From NCBI RefSeq assembly GCF_016403105.1, contig NZ_CP046155.1, forward strand, positions 2,819,906-2,883,905: DNA of 64,000 bases. The letters run 5' to 3'. Every line of letters begins with the position of its first letter. Position 1 is the stretch's first letter. The translations under genes and the position numbers were made by a program. The DNA is from Leptolyngbya sp. BL0902. GTDB taxonomy: Bacteria; Cyanobacteriota; Cyanobacteriia; Phormidesmidales; Phormidesmidaceae. The notes beneath the pieces are model-generated. The model was not told where the DNA came from, did no database searches, and saw only the letters and a program-made list of their open reading frames with translations. Of this stretch, positions 26,291 through 36,116 are shown piece by piece.

Positions 26291-26731
26291 TCACCTCAGC
26301 CCTGTGCCGTAGGCAATCACTTCTACCGCAACAATCCCCTGACCAGAATTAGCCCCCAGTTCAGCGGTCTGAATTCGCACATTCACCACTTGATGGGCTC
26401 CCCAGGCCAGGGCCGCTTCTTCCATGCGCAGCACTGCTTCTCGGCGGGCACGATCTAGCAAGCTTTCGTAGGTGGAAATTTCGCCCCCAATCAGATTTAA
26501 TAACCCGGCAATAAAGGTCTTAAAAAAATCTGAGGAAATGACCACACTGCCCGCAAATAATTGAGCCTCTTGGGCATGGGGAAACTCGGCTTTTGCGCCC
26601 GTTACGCTAATTCCTAGGTGCTGTACAGCTTGTTCTCGCCACTTGAGGGATTTGAGGTGCTGTTGTTCTGCCTGACGACCAAAGTAAAGTCCCACAATCA
26701 GCAGCGTCGCAAAAATCAATAGCTCTACCAT
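26291..26731 (-). CDS. YbjQ/UPF0145 family protein with N-terminal membrane anchor
   Basis: 146 residues. Residues 3-18 form a membrane helix (ELLIFATLLIVGLYF). The rest has the UPF0145 pattern: VVISSDFFKTFIAGLLNLIGG, YESLLDRARREAVLRM and a C-terminal VAVEVIAYGTGLR. YbjQ-like proteins form oligomeric rings of unknown function and have been annotated as heavy-metal-binding without strong proof. It follows a second UPF0145 gene by 2 bp, so the two are in one operon and may hetero-oligomerise. Confidence 0.82.
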   Translation of the reverse strand: MVELLIFATLLIVGLYFGRQAEQQHLKSLKWREQAVQHLGISVTGAKAEFPHAQEAQLFAGSVVISSDFFKTFIAGLLNLIGGEISTYESLLDRARREAVLRMEEAALAWGAHQVVNVRIQTAELGANSGQGIVAVEVIAYGTGLR

Positions 26732-26733
26732 GG

Positions 26734-27099
26734 CTATTCCACCCGTACCGCTGTGCCGTAGGCAAATAGTTCTGCTGCGCCCTGGGTTAAGGATGACGTG
26801 GCAAACCGCACGTTCACAATGGCATTTGCTCCCCGTTGGCGAGCTTCTTGCACCATGCGTTGGGTGGCCTGATCGCGGGCTTCTTGCAATAGTTCGGTGT
26901 AGCCCTTTAGTTCGCCGCCCACAATATTTTTGAAGCCCGCCGCAATGTCTCGGCCAATGTGTTTTGACCGTACAGAGCTACCCTGAACCAGCCCTAATTG
27001 CTTAGTAATGGTCTTGCCCGGAACACTTTCGATATTAGTGAGAATCATGGACTGAGCTGAAGCCCGTACTGGTGCCGTCATCCCCGGTTTCCCTATCAA
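26734..27099 (-). CDS. YbjQ/UPF0145 family protein
   Basis: 121 residues with the whole UPF0145 core: ILTNIESVPGKTITKQLGLVQGSSV (in part), GFKNIVGGELKGYTELLQEARDQA, NVRFATSS and FAYGTAVRVE. It has no membrane segment, unlike its neighbour, and the first 17 residues may be an artefact of start choice (an ATG at residue 18 is possible). Its stop is 2 bp before the start of the anchored paralogue. Confidence 0.82.
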   Translation of the reverse strand: MIGKPGMTAPVRASAQSMILTNIESVPGKTITKQLGLVQGSSVRSKHIGRDIAAGFKNIVGGELKGYTELLQEARDQATQRMVQEARQRGANAIVNVRFATSSLTQGAAELFAYGTAVRVE

Positions 27100-27371
27100 C
27101 GAAGAACCACCGCAATCCTAGCCTGTTGTGCTTTTTCCTGCGAGGATTGTGAACCATTTCCTACTATTACTTGCAAACCGTTACAGTCTACGTCCCACCC
27201 CTACGGATGCAGGGCCGTGATCTAAGCCTGAACGCCACACTTCAAAATCGCAAAAGCCCAGTCGCAATAGACAAGCCTGCCCCAACGGCCCTACCTGTGA
27301 GGTCAGGCCCATGTCACACAATTTCGGAACGCACAGTAAATCACCTTCTTGCGCTGAAAAGGCTTTGAGAA

Positions 27372-27445
27372 CAGGGCTGGCGGGGTTCGAACCCACGACC
27401 TACCGCTTAGGAGGCGGTCGCTCTATCCTGCTGAGCTACAGCCCC
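27372..27445 (-). tRNA. tRNA-Arg (anticodon CCU)
   Basis: Read on the minus strand: GGGGCTG pairs with CAGCCCT (first pair G-T), D-arm GCTC/GAGC, anticodon stem ACCGC/GCGGT enclosing CTCCTAA (anticodon CCT), T-arm GTGGG TTCGAAC CCCGC. CCA is not encoded. It decodes AGG. Confidence 0.93.
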
Positions 27446-27529
27446 AGGATACGTTCCATTCTACCCGATGCCCTAGCCACCTTGGACAGATGGCGCTAGC
27501 CTAACGGGGTAGCAACCGAGGCAAGGGAT

Positions 27530-28999
27530 ATGGCGATTCACACGCCGGATTGGGTAAAACAGGCGGTGTTTTACCAGATTTTTCCGGATCGGATGGCGCG
27601 TACCCAGCGACGGATAGACGATCCGGCCATGGCCGTGGCCCTAGAACCGTGGGACACGCCGCCCACGCCTTCGGGCTATAAGGGGGGCGACCTGTGGGGT
27701 GTGCTAGAGAAGCTAGACTACTTGCAAGATTTGGGCATTACAGCGATTTATTTCACACCCATTTTTCAGTCGGCCTGCAACCATCGCTATCACACCCACG
27801 ATTACTACCAAGTAGACCCCTTGCTGGGGGGAAATGCCGCCTTTTTCGACCTCTTGGAAGCTGCCCATCAGCGGGGGCTAAAAGTGGTGCTCGATGGGGT
27901 ATTTAATCATGCCAGCCGAGGCTTTTTCTTTTTTAATGACATTCTAGAAAACGGCCCCCACTCCCCCTGGATTGACTGGTTTCGGGTGGAGGGTTGGCCC
28001 CTCTCCGCCTACGACGGCAGCAAGCCCGCCAACTATCAAAGCTGGGTCGATAATCGTGCCCTGCCTACTTTTAACCATGACCATCCGGCGGCGCGGGAAT
28101 ACCTGATGCGGGTGGGAGAATATTGGGTACGCCAAGGCATTGATGGCTGGCGGCTAGATGTGCCCTACGAGGTCAAAACAGCGGGCTTTTGGCAAGAATT
28201 TCGCGACCGCATCAAGGCCATCAACCCCGACGCCTACATCGTGGGTGAGGTGTGGACGGACGCCCGCCAGTGGCTCGATGGCACCCAGTTTGACGGGGTG
28301 ATGAACTACCTGTTTACCGGGCCAACCATTGCCTTTGCCGCCGGGGATCGGGTGCGGATGGACTTGGCAGAAAAACCCCACTATTTCCCCTATCCGGCCC
28401 TGGATGCAGCGGGCTATGGGGCGAAAATGCAGGCACTTCTGGGTCTCTATCCCTGGGACATTCAGCTCACCCAACTGAACTTGCTGTCCAGCCACGATGT
28501 CGCTCGAATGTATTCCGTGGTGGGGGAGGACGAGGCCAGCGTGGTGTTGGCGACGGTGCTGCTGCTCACCTTTCCCGGTGCGCCCAGTCTCTACTACGGC
28601 GATGAGGTGGGCCTACCGGGAGAACTAGACCCCGACTGTCGCCGCACCTTTCCGCCAGAGTCGGCCTGGAATCGCTCCCTCTTGGAGATTCATAAAGCCC
28701 TGATTGCCCTGCGCCACCAGCACCCGGCCTTGCGAACGGGCACCTACCAGGTGGGCTATGCCGAGGGCCACACCTACAGTTTCGCCAGAACGCTGAACGC
28801 CGACAGCCAAGGCTCCGAAACGATCACCGTGGTGCTCAATGCGGGTGAGACGGCGACGACGATTGCGCCCCCGCACCTCCAGCCCAGTGCGCCCCCTGGA
28901 GACTGGCATACCCTGTGGGCCTACCGTTCTGCCCAGGTCGGGCCGGATGGGCTGCATCTGCCCCCCCGATCCGCCTGGATTGGCCAGGTCAATCCCTAG
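27530..28999 (+). CDS. GH13 alpha-amylase family glycosidase
   Basis: 489 residues. The TIM-barrel conserved regions are VLDGVFNHA, GWRLDVPYE (Asp nucleophile), IVGEVWTDA (Glu acid/base) and LLSSHDVAR (transition-state Asp). The opening WVKQAVFYQIFPDRMA and the YKGGDLWGVLEKLDYL block are typical of neopullulanase/cyclomaltodextrinase-like enzymes, but the N-terminal CBM34-type domain of that group is absent. There is no signal peptide, so it should act on cytoplasmic glycogen-derived oligosaccharides. Exact specificity (maltogenic, cyclodextrin, pullulan) cannot be decided. Confidence 0.9.
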   Translation: MAIHTPDWVKQAVFYQIFPDRMARTQRRIDDPAMAVALEPWDTPPTPSGYKGGDLWGVLEKLDYLQDLGITAIYFTPIFQSACNHRYHTHDYYQVDPLLGGNAAFFDLLEAAHQRGLKVVLDGVFNHASRGFFFFNDILENGPHSPWIDWFRVEGWPLSAYDGSKPANYQSWVDNRALPTFNHDHPAAREYLMRVGEYWVRQGIDGWRLDVPYEVKTAGFWQEFRDRIKAINPDAYIVGEVWTDARQWLDGTQFDGVMNYLFTGPTIAFAAGDRVRMDLAEKPHYFPYPALDAAGYGAKMQALLGLYPWDIQLTQLNLLSSHDVARMYSVVGEDEASVVLATVLLLTFPGAPSLYYGDEVGLPGELDPDCRRTFPPESAWNRSLLEIHKALIALRHQHPALRTGTYQVGYAEGHTYSFARTLNADSQGSETITVVLNAGETATTIAPPHLQPSAPPGDWHTLWAYRSAQVGPDGLHLPPRSAWIGQVNP

Positions 29000-29027
29000 G
29001 CTGCGACTGCCCCATGGATGACCGCCC

Positions 29028-31034
29028 CTAAACCCGTTTTCCGAGCAGTTGATCGCGCAGGGTTTTGATCCGGTCGCGGTATTTGGCGGCCTCTTCAAAT
29101 TCGAGGTTTTTGGCGGCTTCTTTCATTTGTTTTTCCAGTTGGCCAATCAGTTCGGGGATGTCTTCTAGGGGCAGGTCTTCCTTGTGTTCGTAGACTTCTT
29201 CGAGTTCTTGGGCATTGAGGCGGCGGGAAATATCCAGGAAGGAGAGGATGGAGTTGCCCTTGTTGCGGCGTTCGATGGGTTGTGGGGTGATGCCATTGGC
29301 CTGGTTGTAGGCGGTTTGGATGGCGCGGCGGCGCTCGGTTTCGTCGATGGCCTTGGCCATGCTGTCGGTTAGGTTGTCGGCGTAGAGGATGGCCTGTCCC
29401 CGGACGTGACGCGCCGCCCGCCCAATGGTTTGAATCAGGGAGCGCTCGGCCCTGAGGAATCCTTCTTTATCTGCGTCTAAAATCGCCACCAGGGAGACTT
29501 CCGGCAGGTCTAGCCCCTCCCGCAGCAGGTTGACCCCCACCAGCACGTCGTAGTTGCCGTCGCGCAGGTCTTGGATGATTTCGATGCGCTCGATGGAGTG
29601 AATTTCGGAGTGCAAATAGCGCACCCGCACGCCGTGTTCTTCCAGGTATTCCGTCAGGTCTTCGGCCATGCGCTTGGTTAGGGTGGTGACGAGGACGCGC
29701 TCCTGCCGTGCCGCCCGTTCCCGCACTTCCCCCAACAGGTCGTCGATTTGGCCTTCGGTGGGGCGCACAAATAGCTCTGGGTCGAGCACTCCGGTGGGGC
29801 GGATGATTTGCTCCACCACTTTGCCCTCGGAGATCTCCATTTCCCAGTCCCCCGGCGTGGCGGAGACGAAGACGCACTGGTTCACCTTCTCCCAAAATTC
29901 CTCGGCCTTGAGGGGGCGGTTGTCGGCGGCGCTGGGCAGGCGGAACCCGTGGTCAATCAGCACCATTTTGCGGCTGCGATCGCCGTTGTACATGCCGCGA
30001 ATTTGGGGAATGGTGACGTGGGATTCGTCGATCACCAATAGCCAATCTTTAGGAAAATAATCCAGCAGACATTCCGGCGGCGATCCGGCGGGGCGTCCGG
30101 CGAGATGGCGGGCGTAGTTTTCCACGCCGTTGCAGTAGCCTACCTCGCGGATCATTTCTAGGTCGTAGCGGGTGCGCTGTTCTAGGCGTTGGGCTTCCAA
30201 CAACTTGCCCTCTTTTTCCAGGGCTTCCAGCCGTTCCGCCAGTTCCGCTTGGATGGCTTGGCAGGCTTCTTCCACCCGATCTTCGGGGGTAACAAAGTGC
30301 TTGGCGGGGTAAATGCTCAGCCCCTCCATGCTCTGCAACGTGGCCCCGGTGATGGGATCGACGTAGCGAATCGCGTCAATTTCGTCGCCAAAAAATTCCA
30401 CCCGAATGATGCGATCTTCGTAGGCGGGGCCGATTTCTAGCACGTCCCCCTTCACCCGAAACCGCCCTCGGCCCAGGTCAAGATCATTGCGCTCGTACTG
30501 AATTTGGGCCAAATCTCGCAATACCTGGCGCTGGTTCACCTCCATCCCCACCTGCAAGGGAATCGAGGCTTTCAGGTATTCCGCAGGCATCCCCAGGCCG
30601 TAGATGCAGCTAATGGAGGCCACCACAATTACGTCTCGCCGCTCGAATAGCGACCGCGTGGCGGAGTGCCGCAGCATGTCGATTTCTTCGTTGATCGAGG
30701 CGGTTTTGGCAATGTAGGTATCTGTCACCGGGATGTAGGCTTCCGGCTGGTAGTAGTCGTAGTAGCTGATGAAATACTCTACGGCGTTATCGGGGAAAAA
30801 TTCCCGCAGCTCGTTGCAAAGCTGGGCCGCCAGGGTTTTGTTGTGGGCCAGCACCAGGGTGGGCTTGCCGATGTTGTCGATGACGCGGGCGATGGTGTGG
30901 GTTTTGCCCGTGCCCGTGGCCCCCAGCAGGGTTTGGTAGCGGGTGTTGTCCTTCAAAAATTGGGTGAGTCCGGCAATGGCCTTGGGCTGGTCGCCCATTG
31001 GTTCAAAGGGGGCCTGAATGTTGAAATCGCCCAT
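29028..31034 (-). CDS. uvrB: excinuclease ABC subunit B
   Basis: 668 residues. Walker [12 protein letters not shown] near residue 40, the beta-hairpin region [20 protein letters not shown] (damage probing), helicase motifs including VIDESH and [26 protein letters not shown] (shown in part), and a C-terminal UVR domain ([21 protein letters not shown]) that contacts UvrC. It verifies DNA damage handed over by UvrA in nucleotide excision repair. It is a single gene, tail to tail with the GH13 gene, 28 bp apart. Confidence 0.97.
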   Translation of the reverse strand: MGDFNIQAPFEPMGDQPKAIAGLTQFLKDNTRYQTLLGATGTGKTHTIARVIDNIGKPTLVLAHNKTLAAQLCNELREFFPDNAVEYFISYYDYYQPEAYIPVTDTYIAKTASINEEIDMLRHSATRSLFERRDVIVVASISCIYGLGMPAEYLKASIPLQVGMEVNQRQVLRDLAQIQYERNDLDLGRGRFRVKGDVLEIGPAYEDRIIRVEFFGDEIDAIRYVDPITGATLQSMEGLSIYPAKHFVTPEDRVEEACQAIQAELAERLEALEKEGKLLEAQRLEQRTRYDLEMIREVGYCNGVENYARHLAGRPAGSPPECLLDYFPKDWLLVIDESHVTIPQIRGMYNGDRSRKMVLIDHGFRLPSAADNRPLKAEEFWEKVNQCVFVSATPGDWEMEISEGKVVEQIIRPTGVLDPELFVRPTEGQIDDLLGEVRERAARQERVLVTTLTKRMAEDLTEYLEEHGVRVRYLHSEIHSIERIEIIQDLRDGNYDVLVGVNLLREGLDLPEVSLVAILDADKEGFLRAERSLIQTIGRAARHVRGQAILYADNLTDSMAKAIDETERRRAIQTAYNQANGITPQPIERRNKGNSILSFLDISRRLNAQELEEVYEHKEDLPLEDIPELIGQLEKQMKEAAKNLEFEEAAKYRDRIKTLRDQLLGKRV

Positions 31035-31340
31035 CGCTGATTCCCAAACGGTAAAAGATACAGGTTTACTGGCACTGTTCCTATGGTGACGGATTTTGGC
31101 CGATTGGGGGTGACGTAGGCCACGAAAAGGGCATCACCAGGACGGGACACAGTCAATCGGCCCCAAGAAACGCCGCCCAAACGCAATGCCATTCGCCAGG
31201 GAATGGGGGATGGCATTGCCTATCAAGCCGTTGCGACAAACGTAGATACGGCCTTTCTGCCTTTTGGAAATCGGGGTTATGAGCTTCGGATGATGGGAGC
31301 TATCTGAATCCACAGCTTTGACTCATGCCACCCCGCTCAC

Positions 31341-31374
31341 AAAAATAGCCCCTTGGCTGACGGACCAAGGGGCT
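31341..31374 (-). terminator. intrinsic terminator of rpsD
   Basis: Perfect 10-bp stem AGCCCCTTGG/CCAAGGGGCT with an 8-nt loop. On the minus strand it is followed by ATTTTTG. It lies 88 bp after the rpsD stop. Confidence 0.8.
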
Positions 31375-31461
31375 AGGGAAAGTAAGAGTAAGTTCGTTAT
31401 GGGCGGTAAGTGATAGTTGCTATCAGCCAGCAGCCAAAACGGTCTCGCAAGCCAGCAGCCA

Positions 31462-32070
31462 CTAGGCTTTGCGAGAGTAGTATTCCACCACCAGCAGTTC
31501 GTTGATGCTGAGGGCGACCCACTCGCGCTCGATCACACCATTGACCTTGGCGGTTAGTTTTGCTTTGTCGAGTTCTAGGTGGCTCGGAACGTTGGCCAAG
31601 CCAGGGAATTCCAGGTTGGCTTCCACCAGTTTCTTGGAGGCGTCGCGATCGCGGACGGTGATCACATCGCCGGGGCGGCACTGGTAGCTGGGAATGGTGA
31701 CAGGGCGACCGTTCACGCAGATATGGCCGTGGTTCACAATTTGCCGTGCGGAGGGAATGGTGGGGCCAAAGCCAAGGCGGAATACGGTGTTATCCAGCCG
31801 CATTTCCAGCAGTTGCAGGATCACCAATCCGGTGGAACCCCCAGCCCGACGGGCTTTTTTCACGTAGCGCAGCAGTTGCTTCTCGGTCAAGCCGTAGTTG
31901 AACCGCAGCTTTTGCTTCTCTTCGAGACGAATCCCGTATTCAGACTTTTTCTTGCGGTCTTGGCCATGTTGCCCAGGGGGGTTAGCCTTACGGGGCGTTT
32001 TGCGGGACAACCCCGGCAACTCGCCCAACCGCCGAACGACCCGTAGACGGGCACCGCGATATCGCGCCAT
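31462..32070 (-). CDS. rpsD: 30S ribosomal protein S4
   Basis: 202 residues, beginning [20 protein letters not shown] as in cyanobacterial and plastid S4. It contains the S4 RNA-binding domain ([26 protein letters not shown] in part) and ends VEYYSRKA. S4 nucleates 30S assembly on 16S rRNA and can repress translation of its own mRNA in some bacteria. It is a stand-alone gene with its own terminator, as usual in cyanobacteria. Confidence 0.97.
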   Translation of the reverse strand: MARYRGARLRVVRRLGELPGLSRKTPRKANPPGQHGQDRKKKSEYGIRLEEKQKLRFNYGLTEKQLLRYVKKARRAGGSTGLVILQLLEMRLDNTVFRLGFGPTIPSARQIVNHGHICVNGRPVTIPSYQCRPGDVITVRDRDASKKLVEANLEFPGLANVPSHLELDKAKLTAKVNGVIEREWVALSINELLVVEYYSRKA

Positions 32071-32370
32071 AAACGTTTACTCTCCGAAAAAATGAGGCTT
32101 GGAATAATTCCAAAGCTATCATCTTAACCTGCTGACTTCCTTAAGGCAATAGCTTGAATCCTTAAGATTCTGGCCTTACGGTCTGGCCTTACGGTCTGAC
32201 CTGGAGATTCTGAAGAGAGTCCTTACGGCGCTGGGTGGTGCCTGTTGGGGGTGTTGGGTTAACGGACTGAACCTCCTCCATTTCACGGACTTTTGATGCC
32301 GCTGAACGGATGTATGGCTGGGCTGGGGCATTCGTGGTGAGACAAGCTATCGTGAAAGGGCAGTCCGTTG

Positions 32371-33039
32371 ATGGCCCACACCCTGGGGCCACCCTCTTCA
32401 AACAATCGTGCTATGGCCATCAAACCCATTCAATACGAAAGCCTGCTCAGCACCTGCACCGATCATGTAGGGGCGTTAGAACTGCTGAAGCGCCATCGTC
32501 CCTATATGGAGGTGGTGCCCAGCTTGCGACGGCCCCAGGAGAGTATTGTCACCCTGCCGCTGCCCAATATCCGCGTGCGCGACTCGGTGCACCTCAACCC
32601 CCACAGCCCAGCGGTGGAGCCCGGATCGGTGGTGACATTGCCCTGCGATGTGGGGCTGCTGATGTGCGATCCCGAATGGAAAATTAAAACCGGGGTAGAG
32701 ATCTTCGTATTTATTCATCGCCCCCAGGAGGACTTTTCTAGCCTGCTGCTGCGCTGGCGACACACCCAAATCCTCACCGACCGGGGCTATGAATGGCTGC
32801 TGCCCCAGCGCTATCACCACCTGCTGAGCGACGGCAGCGACACCGGATACCCGCTGTTTGTGCTGTTCCCCGAAACCCCAGAGCGCATCCTCAAGGGGAT
32901 GAATGGAGCTGGGTTGCCCGCCATTGTGTTTCCCTTCGATGCCGAAGATGGCGACCGACTGGCGGTGGAAGACAGCCTGGGAATTGGCGATCTCCCCGGC
33001 CTCGATGACATTGACAGCCGACTACTGGAAGATGGCTAG
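32371..33039 (+). CDS. conserved hypothetical protein
   Basis: I do not recognise this protein of about 222 residues. It is soluble, mixed alpha/beta, with paired proline- and valine-rich segments (SIVTLPLPNIRVRDSVHL, SVVTLPCDVGLLMC) and an acidic C-terminus (LPGLDDIDSRLLEDG). No catalytic motif, signal or membrane segment is visible. The ATG at 32371 has an AAAGGG 10 bp upstream; a later ATG at 32413 (MAIKPIQYESLL) may be the true start. It is divergent from rpsD. Confidence 0.55.
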   Translation: MAHTLGPPSSNNRAMAIKPIQYESLLSTCTDHVGALELLKRHRPYMEVVPSLRRPQESIVTLPLPNIRVRDSVHLNPHSPAVEPGSVVTLPCDVGLLMCDPEWKIKTGVEIFVFIHRPQEDFSSLLLRWRHTQILTDRGYEWLLPQRYHHLLSDGSDTGYPLFVLFPETPERILKGMNGAGLPAIVFPFDAEDGDRLAVEDSLGIGDLPGLDDIDSRLLEDG

Positions 33040-33292
33040 GCCCCGCCGCCTCGGCCCCCATCGCCCCAACCCCCAAGGGCAGAGCGCTGCCAATACTCTG
33101 CTCCCCGATTCCAAAAAGGACAGCCGCTCAGGAGCGAAGGCGCTTAGGCGACAGTTTGGGGGGCAGGGGGCGAGATAGGGGCCTTGGGTCTGGGGTGGCG
33201 GTGGCTTGGGCCTCCTCTAGGGGCTGTGGATGGGCATGGCCTAGATCGTTTTCTGGGAACCTCTCTGGAACTCTCTCTGGGAGCGTGGCCAG

Positions 33293-33817
33293 TCAGTAGT
33301 CTTTTTCGATGTATTTACGAACATCATTGAGGTCAATGTAGCGGTCGGTCGCGTTACGGAGTTCACGGGCGATCATGCCTTCTGTGGAGACCACCGTAAT
33401 GTGGGTGCTTTTGGAACGCAGGAGTTCAATGGCGCGTTCAAAGTCGCCATCACCGCTAAATAAAACAACCTCATCGTACTGATCGACGGTATTGAACATA
33501 TCGATGGCAATTTCGATGTCTAGGTTGGCCTTTTGGGAATAGCGACCGGAGGTATCGTCGTAGTATTCCTTCAGGATTTTGGTGCGGACAGTGTAGCCGA
33601 GGCTAATCAGGGCGTCCCGAAACCCTCGCTGATCCTGGGGATCTTTTAGACCTGTATACCAAAAGGCATTCACTAACGTTGCTCCGCCATCAAGGCCGAG
33701 GAAATATTCTAAAACCCGCTTTGGATCAAAAAACCAGCCGTTTTTTTGCTGGGCATAGAACATGTTGTTGCCATCTACAAAGATAGAAAGCCGCTTGGAA
33801 CCATGATATTTAGACAT
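33293..33817 (-). CDS. LabA-like NYN domain (DUF88) protein
   Basis: About 174 residues from ATG 33817. NYN/PIN-like fold with conserved acidic residues in IFVDGNNMFY near the start, DIEIAIDMF in the middle and LFSGDGDFERAIELL. The group includes LabA of Synechococcus elongatus, which affects circadian output, and predicted metal-dependent nucleases. All acidic positions expected for a nuclease are present, so RNase activity is possible. The frame is open 135 bp further upstream but the LabA homology begins at the chosen start. The coding sequence is visibly AT-richer than its neighbours. Confidence 0.82.
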   Translation of the reverse strand: MSKYHGSKRLSIFVDGNNMFYAQQKNGWFFDPKRVLEYFLGLDGGATLVNAFWYTGLKDPQDQRGFRDALISLGYTVRTKILKEYYDDTSGRYSQKANLDIEIAIDMFNTVDQYDEVVLFSGDGDFERAIELLRSKSTHITVVSTEGMIARELRNATDRYIDLNDVRKYIEKDY

Positions 33818-34148
33818 AAAAACTGTGTAATAGTCGGACAGGTTATGAAGTTTGATGGATATCGGGCCTAGGCGGACAGCTTGGCAGGCGCTAGGCTTAG
33901 CAGTGTAGCGATTCTCATTCAGAAAAGCTAGACACCGGAATTCTACCCTCAAGCCTTGCCACCGTATCCGCCGAGTGGTCTAGACACAGACCAACTCTTG
34001 GGAATGGCCAGGGCTTTGGCTGGAGGGCGCGGTGTTGGGGGATGATCCAATTATAAGGGTTGTCTAAGGAAAGCGTGACGCCAAGGGACGAGCAGCCCCT
34101 GCGATAACCGCTGGATCGCCCTACCCGGTGGCCATAGATGGCCACGGC

Positions 34149-35177
34149 CTAGGGCTGGGGGTCAGCCTTCAGCCGCTCCTGGAGGTCTGCGGGAAGATCA
34201 GCCAGGAACCGATAGCCCGTCGCCTGTTCAATGCGATGGACGCTGGTGCGATACTGCCGCCAGTCGGCGTTGAGGTCATTGCGGTTGGGCATATCCACGG
34301 CAATCACCTGGCTGTCGGGGCCAAGGCCCAACCTGCCATCCGGGAGGCGGTCGTAGACAATGAGAATTTTCCACAGCCGCGAGGGAATGACGATACCGCG
34401 ACTGCCCACGGTGCCCCGCTGCCCGTAGGCCCCGGCAAAGATATGGACGTCGTGATTGTACTGACGCACCAGGTCGCGGCCATATTCTTCCAGGTCGCGC
34501 CAGGGGCCACGATTATTTTCTGGGGTCTGGGGCACGATGTTGGTCATCAAAAAAGTAGCGCTGTTGTCTCGAACTGTATTGGTGCGGTCGCCCGATGGCA
34601 CAATGTGGCCCCGGTCGTAGCCACTGCCGCGAAAGTCGGTGGGGGTGACTTGGTAAAACCCCTGGGGTAGGGATCCATCAGGCCGAAAGTCATCCTGGCG
34701 GTTGACCGATCCCAGCCAGTTCGCATTGAGTTGCCAACTGGCCCAGTTGAGGATTTTGCGATCTCGGCTGTAGGAAATCACATACTGGGGCCGTTCTAGC
34801 AGATAGTTGTTGGGATTGCTGGTAGCGGCATGGCTAGGGTTCCCCAGCACCAGGTGAGGATTGCTGGATGGTGGGCCAGGGGGATCCATTGGCGGCAGCG
34901 CCGCAGGCAGCGTTTCGCAGGCTCGACCATTGCCGTCGCCATCCAGCCCGTAGGGATCCCCCGGCAGGGCATCTAGCACCGCCTGGGCCTGGGTTTGGGC
35001 GAGAAAATCGCCGCAGTGGCACTGGTCATCTACACAGGGGGGCAGGTCAGCGATATCCCCCACCGAGGTCGGTAACAGCAGCGCTAGCGGCCCACACCCC
35101 ACCAGGCTTAGCCCCATGGCCACTAGGGTCATTCCCCGCATCCACCGATTCATCCTTGGCCGCTTCAATAAACTCAT
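34149..35177 (-). CDS. lipoprotein nuclease: Excalibur-like domain plus DNA/RNA non-specific endonuclease
   Basis: 342 residues. A lipoprotein signal ends in LVGC (Cys28). Residues 48-88 resemble the Excalibur calcium-binding module, with a C-x4-C-x-C start and DGDGNGRACE. Residues about 110-335 are a NucA/NUC-type beta-beta-alpha metal nuclease with the catalytic DRGH motif (188-191) and the downstream metal-binding Asn region (MTNIVPQTPENNRGPW). NucA-like enzymes degrade DNA and RNA outside the cytoplasm. The combination of lipid anchor, calcium module and nuclease suggests a surface-bound nuclease for nutrient scavenging or DNA uptake (inference). Confidence 0.87.
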   Translation of the reverse strand: MSLLKRPRMNRWMRGMTLVAMGLSLVGCGPLALLLPTSVGDIADLPPCVDDQCHCGDFLAQTQAQAVLDALPGDPYGLDGDGNGRACETLPAALPPMDPPGPPSSNPHLVLGNPSHAATSNPNNYLLERPQYVISYSRDRKILNWASWQLNANWLGSVNRQDDFRPDGSLPQGFYQVTPTDFRGSGYDRGHIVPSGDRTNTVRDNSATFLMTNIVPQTPENNRGPWRDLEEYGRDLVRQYNHDVHIFAGAYGQRGTVGSRGIVIPSRLWKILIVYDRLPDGRLGLGPDSQVIAVDMPNRNDLNADWRQYRTSVHRIEQATGYRFLADLPADLQERLKADPQP

Positions 35178-35444
35178 GGCGATCTCTCCCCAGACAGTGG
35201 TTTGAACAGGGTGCTGGCCCTAGCTTGGGGGTAGCTAGTTGCACAAGACACCAATAGCTATAAGAATGGAGGGGTTAGTCCCCCTATCCCCCTGCCCCCC
35301 ATAGGGATTTTGGCCCACCCTAGGGTTGCGCCTTGGGGTTTCCCAGGCTAGGCCAACGGGTCATCTCCATGGAGACTTAGGGTTAGGGTTCCCAAGGATT
35401 AGCCCGAAACAACCGCAAAGACGCAATCACAATCGGACGTCATT

Positions 35445-35918
35445 ATGCTGAACCAAGTTATTTCCCAGTTCCAAACCCGCTTCCCCGCCCCTGAAGTGCA
35501 CGCCCACTGCGACGGCCCCTGCGGCGTCTACGATCCCTCCTCGGCCCGTGTGGCGGCGGAGGCGGTGGTTTCTATGACCAAAAAACTACTGGCTCTAGAA
35601 CTACCCGCTCCTGGCGATCAGGCCGCTGCCGTGGCCTACCACAACACCTTCGCCCGCTATAGCGCCATCAAAGAAGAGCAGGCTCAACTGGCTAAAGAGG
35701 AACTGCTGATCCTCTGGACAGACTACTTCAAGCCCGTTCACCTCGAGCAGTTCCCCGACCTCCATGACACCTTCTGGAAAGCGGCGAAGCTTTGCTCGGC
35801 CTGCAAAGTAGAAGTGAGCGCCCAACACGCCACGGAACTGATGGAAGCTATCCAAAAAATCCACGGCATGTTCTGGGCCACCAAAAACCGCGATGTGGCT
35901 TGGTTTACCGCCAGCTAA
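35445..35918 (+). CDS. sodN: nickel superoxide dismutase
   Basis: 157 residues. The nickel hook HCDGPCGVYDP starts at residue 21; His21, Cys22 and Cys26 are the nickel ligands after removal of a 20-residue propeptide. The rest is the four-helix bundle with SAxKEExAQ-type segments. Mature enzyme disproportionates superoxide as a hexamer. Maturation needs the peptidase SodX, which is not encoded nearby. Ribosome site is weak. An intrinsic terminator follows at 35988-36021. Confidence 0.95.
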   Translation: MLNQVISQFQTRFPAPEVHAHCDGPCGVYDPSSARVAAEAVVSMTKKLLALELPAPGDQAAAVAYHNTFARYSAIKEEQAQLAKEELLILWTDYFKPVHLEQFPDLHDTFWKAAKLCSACKVEVSAQHATELMEAIQKIHGMFWATKNRDVAWFTAS

Positions 35919-35987
35919 TTTCCCACTAACCGTCAACATGCGATTTCCTTGAGATCACGGTGCCCAATCCATGATCCCAAGCCTTAC

Positions 35988-36021
35988 CCAGGGGTGCTGC
36001 TATGGTGCCCCTGGCTTTTTT
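35988..36021 (+). terminator. intrinsic terminator of sodN
   Basis: 7-bp stem CCAGGGG/CCCCTGG, 13-nt loop, then C and six T. Confidence 0.75.
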
Positions 36022-36116
36022 GGTGTCTTGCCACAATCGCGAAACCGCCCTAGTCATCCTCCCCTTGCGGCCACGGGCGACTCCACAGGCAACTCCCAGC
36101 CCGCTCCGCCAGCGGT

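Noticed and set aside
35386..35402. Telomere-like TTAGGGTTAGGG
   Set aside because: Only two units in an intergenic region; chance match.
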